From Flavobacterium kayseriense (GTDB lineage: Bacteria; Bacteroidota; Bacteroidia; Flavobacteriales; Flavobacteriaceae): DNA of 64,000 nt. The notes beneath the pieces were generated by a model that worked only from the letters and a program-made list of their open reading frames with translations, was not told the DNA's origin and did no database searches. Position 1 is the stretch's first letter. Each line of letters starts with the position of its first letter. Where the stretch lies: positions 310,001 to 374,000 of the forward strand of contig NZ_JACRUI010000003.1 in assembly GCF_014305095.1 (NCBI RefSeq), given 5' to 3'. Below, one piece after another: positions 60,601 through 64,000 of the stretch. Both the position numbers and the translations under genes were made by a program.

Positions 60601-61947
60601 CATCTTGGAAGCACTTTTATACGTAATTTGATCAATCTCTATCTGACGATCTTCAGGAGACAACGGGCCCAATTGGGCTGCTTTTTGAGCTATTTGAAAG
60701 GCAATAAACTCGACTATTATGACAGCGCCATCAATTATTATTCCGAAGTCGATTGCACCAAGACTCATTAAATTAGCATCAATACCAAATATATTCATTA
60801 GTGATATTGCAAATAATAAACACAAAGGAATTACAGAGGCTACAACCAAGCCAGAACGCCAATTACCAAGCAATAACACAACGACAAAAATGACAATCAA
60901 ACATCCTAAAATAAGATTTTCAGCAACTGTAAAAGTAGTCTTACCTACTAGTTCGCTACGTTCTAAAAATCCATTTATATATACTCCTTCAGGCAGTGAC
61001 TTTTGGATTTCGGTAATGCGTGACTTTACATCGTTTATCACTTGCTTCGAGTTGGCATTCTTCAGCATCATTACTTGACCCAGTACTTTTTCGCCTTCTC
61101 CATTTCCTGTAATTGCCCCAAAGCGATTGGCGCTACCAAAACGGACATCTGCCACATTTTTAATATAAATTGGTAGACCATTTATATTTTTAACCACTAT
61201 ATTTTCAATGTCAACTAAGGATTTTACTTTTCCCTCTGCACGAATAAAATAACTCTGATTTACTTTTTCGATATAAGCACCACCAGCGATACTATTATTG
61301 TTTTCAAGAGCCGTAAAAACATCAGTAGTGCTAATATTCATCGCTTTTAACTGCGCAGGATTAATGGCAATTTCATACTGCTTTAAAAACCCTCCCCATG
61401 TATTAATTTCGACTACTCCTTTTATTCCTGACAACTGTCTTTTTATGACCCAGTCTTGAATGGTCCTTAAATCGGTAACAGAATATTGGTTTTTAAATTC
61501 AGGTTTTACTTCTAAGGTATATTGATAAATTTCGCCAAGACCAGTAGTAATTGGTCCCATTTCGGGAGTTCCAAAACCAGCCGGAATTTTTTCTGATGCT
61601 GATTTTATTTTTTCGGCAATCAATTGTCTTGGTAAATAAGTACCTAAATCATCATCAAAGACGATAGTTACTACTGACAAACCAAATTTTGATATTGATC
61701 TAATTTCTTGAACTCCTGGTAAATTAGCCATTTCAATCTCTACCGGATACGTAATATACTGCTCAATATCTTGAGTAGAAAGGTTGCGAGAGGTAGTAAT
61801 TACTTGAACTTGGTTATTAGTGACATCAGGAACTGCACCTATCGAAATTTGGAAAATGGAATAAATACCGAATCCAAAAATCCCTGCAGTGAATAATAAA
61901 ACGATGAGTTTATTCTTAAGGCTAAAAGCGATTATTTTCTCTAACAT
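57601..61947 (-). CDS. CusA/CzcA-type heavy-metal RND pump fused to a TolC-like outer-membrane factor
   Basis: A 1448-residue protein. Residues 1 to ~1040 are a complete heavy-metal RND pump with 12 helices: N-terminal MLEKIIAFSLKNKLIVLLFTAG, the TM4 proton-relay motif GAIDFGIIIDGAVIIVE, porter-domain ISGTRSDVAIKIFGEDLA, and GIAVLNGIVLIEHF. A basic linker (KPKFKKHN) and a signal-peptide-like helix YLLIILFSTSFAFAQ (to about 1063) follow. Then come about 385 residues of TolC/CusC-like coiled-coil repeats (SELDQLISNGIKNNKGIKSY, QKQHWLPDLNLDYF). The fused outer-membrane part would need cleavage or re-translocation at the internal signal. Such fusions occur in Bacteroidetes. Confidence 0.92.
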   Translation of the reverse strand: MLEKIIAFSLKNKLIVLLFTAGIFGFGIYSIFQISIGAVPDVTNNQVQVITTSRNLSTQDIEQYITYPVEIEMANLPGVQEIRSISKFGLSVVTIVFDDDLGTYLPRQLIAEKIKSASEKIPAGFGTPEMGPITTGLGEIYQYTLEVKPEFKNQYSVTDLRTIQDWVIKRQLSGIKGVVEINTWGGFLKQYEIAINPAQLKAMNISTTDVFTALENNNSIAGGAYIEKVNQSYFIRAEGKVKSLVDIENIVVKNINGLPIYIKNVADVRFGSANRFGAITGNGEGEKVLGQVMMLKNANSKQVINDVKSRITEIQKSLPEGVYINGFLERSELVGKTTFTVAENLILGCLIVIFVVVLLLGNWRSGLVVASVIPLCLLFAISLMNIFGIDANLMSLGAIDFGIIIDGAVIIVEFIAFQIAQKAAQLGPLSPEDRQIEIDQITYKSASKMMNSAIFGQLIILIVFIPILSLSGIEGKMFKPMAMTFSFALVGAMIFCFTYVPVVSSLFLKAREENPNSISNRLIAKLNSWYIPIITWALTNTKKVLYGAIGLLVLAVVVFSSMGGEFIPTLDEGDFVIQPVLKTGTTLTKTIETTTKIENIILKKFPEVDQVVSRIGAAEVPTDPMSMEESDVIVKLKPKSEWVSAKSKDELADKIKVAIEEQIPNMEIEFTQPIEMRFNELISGTRSDVAIKIFGEDLAILAQKAEEVKKAIAKVEGASDIIIEKTEGLPQMTVRYDRSKIARYGLNVAELNDMIALGFAGKTVGNVFEGEKRFDMVIRLNQSNRQGINDLKNLYVATPNGEQIPLQELAAIDYSEGPAKISRDNTNRRIVVGVNVRNRDLQSVVTDIQNIVSTKVKLPTGYYVQYGGQFENLQSAKARLMIAVPIALFLIFILLYFAFGSIKEALMVYSAIPLSAVGGVLFLWLRGLPFSISAGVGFIALFGIAVLNGIVLIEHFKELKHQGMKNIDELILKGTTDRLRPVLLTAAAAALGFLPMAISSSAGAEVQRPLATVVIGGLFTATILTMVVLPILFKVFDQKEFKKPKFKKHNSATYLLIILFSTSFAFAQNPDSELDQLISNGIKNNKGIKSYQLQVDKAQANIKSAYTFDKTNVYYNYDKNNIAFNNEPLKVIGVMQRFAFPTVYGAQRKVYESDYEKEKATFELHKSKLALQIAKSYFQIVYWQDQEKRYQYLDSLYQNFSKASDRRFELGETNYLEKITAQAKYRQIKTKLIQIGKDKKAEYELLTSLVQSDSTIAIKNNTVVPYINDQITSNKALHTTYLESVTNNYKKQIVLQKQHWLPDLNLDYFRGSNKGLSQSINGFQVGISVPILFGGNVAKSKVAQLELQSWEQQRLNEEQKIDQFISQKQNELEKYQEAITYYNQYGKKLSDEIIKVANASYKQGEIDFFQYILSLENATTIQVDYLDNVLLFNKTQLDSQYINIQNNL

Positions 61948-61968
61948 TTATTGTGTTTTTTAGATAAT

Positions 61969-62036
61969 CAAAAGTAAGACAATTGTGAGTGTATTCCCTT
62001 AAGATAGCCTTAAGGTATACTTAAAGAAAGCTTAGG
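61969..62036 (-). promoter_or_regulatory. Promoter with four 11-bp-spaced direct repeats upstream of the RND pump
   Basis: On the plus strand CTTAAG, CTTAAG, CTTAAA and CTTAGG start at 61998, 62009, 62020 and 62031, exactly 11 bases apart. Twenty-one bases further toward the pump gene the minus strand has the -7 element TACTTTTG (61969-61976). Eleven-base direct repeats are the usual footprint of OmpR/PhoB-type regulators, and such a regulator is encoded at 63409-64000. The last two repeats overlap the 3' end of the sensor kinase gene. Confidence 0.7.
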
Positions 62037-63400
62037 ATTACCGTTGTGCCATGACCTTCATGGCTTTGAATAGCGACGGTAATATGAAGCATCTCTGACA
62101 GCCTATTCACGATAGACAATCCTAGACCTGTTCCTTTAATTTCAGGGTGATCAGAAGATTTTGATCGGTAAAATTGATCAAAAATCAGCTGTAAATCTTC
62201 TTCAGGAATACCGATACCTGTATCTGTAATATGACATTCTAGAACCGATTCTCTTTCGACAAAAGTTATGGTTATCGAACCACCTAAATTGGAATATTTA
62301 ATGGCGTTCGAAAGTAAATTAGAAAGAATGATAGAGATTAAATATCGATCTGTATTATAATAAAAGTCGGTTCTTTTGGATAAAACAACTTGAATCTTTT
62401 TGGACTCTAGCTCATGAGAGAATCGAGAAATTACCTCTAGAACAACCGCATTTAAATTAATTTTATCAATGTTGAGCGATTGCTTTTGGTTCTCATAGCG
62501 TGCAAGTAATAATAATTGATCAACTAAATGATTTAAACGGTCTACTTCGGCTACACAATAACTAATTTTCTCGTGATATTCTTCCTCCGTCCTTGGCTTT
62601 CTCACTAAAACCTCTAAGGTTCCTTTGATAACAGTAAGTGGTGTTCTAAGTTCGTGGGAAGCATCCGAGGTAAACTTTTTTTCTCTCTCTACGGTAGTTT
62701 CTATTCGGTTAAGAAGATTGTTTATCGTTTGTGACAGCACAAATAATTCATCTTTTTTTTGAGGTAGAGTAATACGAGAACTCAAATTATTAGTGGTTAT
62801 CCTATTAGAAGTTTCGATAATAGTATTAATTGGTCTAATGCTTCTACCGGCAATAAAACGAGCGATAAAAAAAAGAATGAGTAATATTAGCGGATAGGCT
62901 ATAACTAAGATCTCCAATAGGTTTTGCAAAATTAGCGTGGCATATTCTAATGACATAGCGATCATTAAATATCCCACAATCTTATTATTTGAAACAATAG
63001 CAACCTGTATTTGCCTAATTTTTATTGATGATAATTTAGTGTCAAATAGGCTATTAGTTTCGCTTTTTGTGTTAAAATTTAACTGCTCATTTTTTAGGTT
63101 TGGAGATTTTTCAATCACTTCTTTATTACTTCCTAAAAATTGGACAAAAACGGGATTTACATCTACCGTGTTATGCTCTCTCTCTTTCCATTCTTCTAAA
63201 TGAAGTAAAACATAGGAATTTCCGTTGATTTGAATTTCATTCAGGTGGTTTTGGACCTCCTTATTAATGTCGTTATTTACATGATTATAAACAGAGAATC
63301 TAACAATTGAATAAATAGCAAAAAACACCACAAAAATTAATAATGCAGTAGTTATAATGTAATGAAAAGCGATACGGTTTTTAAATGAAAATTGCTGCAT
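62021..63400 (-). CDS. Two-component sensor histidine kinase (CusS-like)
   Basis: A 459-residue membrane kinase with TM helices at about 13-34 and 158-181 around a ~120-residue periplasmic sensor. A HAMP domain follows (RFIAGRSIRPINTIIETSNR), then HisKA with His249 (SDASHELRTPL), and HATPase_c with SNAIKYSNLGG, DTGIGIPEEDL and GTGLGLSIVNRL. The architecture and its place directly upstream of a CusA-like pump point to metal sensing in the periplasm, but the sensor domain shows no evident Cys/His/Met metal cluster. The gene lies 8 bases after the regulator gene. Confidence 0.9.
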   Translation of the reverse strand: MQQFSFKNRIAFHYIITTALLIFVVFFAIYSIVRFSVYNHVNNDINKEVQNHLNEIQINGNSYVLLHLEEWKEREHNTVDVNPVFVQFLGSNKEVIEKSPNLKNEQLNFNTKSETNSLFDTKLSSIKIRQIQVAIVSNNKIVGYLMIAMSLEYATLILQNLLEILVIAYPLILLILFFIARFIAGRSIRPINTIIETSNRITTNNLSSRITLPQKKDELFVLSQTINNLLNRIETTVEREKKFTSDASHELRTPLTVIKGTLEVLVRKPRTEEEYHEKISYCVAEVDRLNHLVDQLLLLARYENQKQSLNIDKINLNAVVLEVISRFSHELESKKIQVVLSKRTDFYYNTDRYLISIILSNLLSNAIKYSNLGGSITITFVERESVLECHITDTGIGIPEEDLQLIFDQFYRSKSSDHPEIKGTGLGLSIVNRLSEMLHITVAIQSHEGHGTTVILSFL

Positions 63401-63408
63401 CTTGTAAG

Positions 63409-64000
63409 TTAGTCATTGGCAATATATCCCACACCTCTAATTGTTTTGATATAATCTTGTTCTATTTTTAGATTTAATTTTTTTCGAATAGCATTTATAA
63501 ATACATCGATTACACCTGTATCATAATCGAAATGAATGTCCCAAACATCCTCAATTATCTGATTTCTAGTACACACATGGCCTTTTTTACGTACTAAATA
63601 GGTCAAAAGTTCGAACTCTCTTTGCGTAAGTGATACCACTACCCCATTTGCTAGAACTTCATGCTTATCAAGATCGATTGTAATGTGGCCTAAGGTTAAA
63701 AGCTCTACTTCTTTTTGCGTTCTAAAATGAATTTTAATTCGTTCTACTAACTCTTCAAAACTAAAAGGCTTTTTAATATAATCATTGGCGCCCGCTTTTA
63801 ATCCTTCTATAGTTTCATTTATGGTGTCTTTGGCAGTTAAAAAAAGTATAGGAGTGGCATGATCTTTAATTCTTATGGCTTTGCATAATTCAATCCCACT
63901 CATCTTTGGAAGCATCCAATCTAATAATATGATGTCAAAAACGGTATTTTGTACCATTTCGAAACCACTATGACCATCAGATGCCGTACTCACTTTATAC
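63409..64000 (-). CDS. OmpR/PhoB-family response regulator (CusR-like), 5' end outside window
   Basis: The open frame runs off the right edge (in-frame codons continue beyond the GTG at 63993), so about 30-40 N-terminal residues are missing and 63993 should not be taken as the start. Visible are the receiver with phospho-acceptor Asp in IILLDWMLPKMSG, the switch Thr in LFLTAKDT, the Lys in YIKKPFSFEEL, and the winged-helix output domain (LTQREFELLTYLVRKKGHVC, NAIRKKL, IRGVGYIA). It pairs with the kinase encoded next and probably binds the 11-bp repeats before the pump gene. Confidence 0.92.
   Translation of the reverse strand, partial: YKVSTASDGHSGFEMVQNTVFDIILLDWMLPKMSGIELCKAIRIKDHATPILFLTAKDTINETIEGLKAGANDYIKKPFSFEELVERIKIHFRTQKEVELLTLGHITIDLDKHEVLANGVVVSLTQREFELLTYLVRKKGHVCTRNQIIEDVWDIHFDYDTGVIDVFINAIRKKLNLKIEQDYIKTIRGVGYIAND

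Overview
The window looks like chromosome of a Flavobacteriaceae bacterium, most likely Flavobacterium or a close relative. It is AT-rich. Genes lack Shine-Dalgarno sequences, and many starts are preceded by the Bacteroidetes -7 element TAnnTTTG. The protein families present (DUF6155, DUF3817, DUF4240, the CusA-TolC fusion, a Nudix-type sugar regulator) and the short structured intergenic repeats fit that group. I saw no rRNA, tRNA, CRISPR array, phage or insertion sequence.

Layout. 1-7160 is a redox and electrophile-handling block, nearly all on the minus strand: a truncated cNMP/CBS-domain protein, nitroreductase, aldehyde dehydrogenase, VOC (glyoxalase-like) protein, a divergent HxlR regulator, zinc alcohol dehydrogenase and an old-yellow-enzyme alkene reductase. 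The nitroreductase and OYE genes share an Fnr-like box at identical spacing from the same -7 element. 7561-8335 holds an FKBP isomerase and a YqaE/Pmp3 peptide. 8842-16609 is a polyol (probably mannitol) operon: outer-membrane barrel, lipoprotein binding protein, ABC ATPase, permease, mannitol dehydrogenase and fructokinase, followed by a Nudix-type regulator. 16764-20203 holds TauE/SafE, Bcr/CflA and NDH-2 genes. 20393-28537 is a signalling group: a 1889-residue multi-PAS kinase followed by three receiver proteins. 28884-35162 holds two helicases and assorted housekeeping or unknown genes.

35338-46581 is the most unusual region. Two operons converge, each led by an alpha/beta-hydrolase. Together they encode two clear ATP-grasp enzymes, a probable third, a GCS2-type carboxylate-amine ligase, a class I glutamine amidotransferase, an M1 and an M17 aminopeptidase, and a DUF4240 protein. 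This looks like a make-and-break system for an amide- or peptide-linked metabolite whose product I cannot name.

46718-55085 is a complete histidine operon, hisGDC-(DUF2846)-BHAFIE, on the minus strand. A 19-residue leader peptide with His codons, an antiterminator and a terminator precede hisG. The gaps from hisC to hisF are filled by several different repeats, and one repeat array lies in frame inside hisA. 55127-64000 is a metal-efflux block: a membrane protein, a VIT1-like transporter, a membrane-fusion protein, a CusA-TolC fusion and a CusRS-like two-component pair. Four direct repeats at 11-bp spacing lie upstream of the pump gene.

Several longest-ORF starts read through promoters or repeats. 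I moved the starts of the Bcr/CflA, helicase, DUF6155, MscS, thioesterase, DUF4240, minus-strand ATP-grasp, hisF and hisB genes inward.
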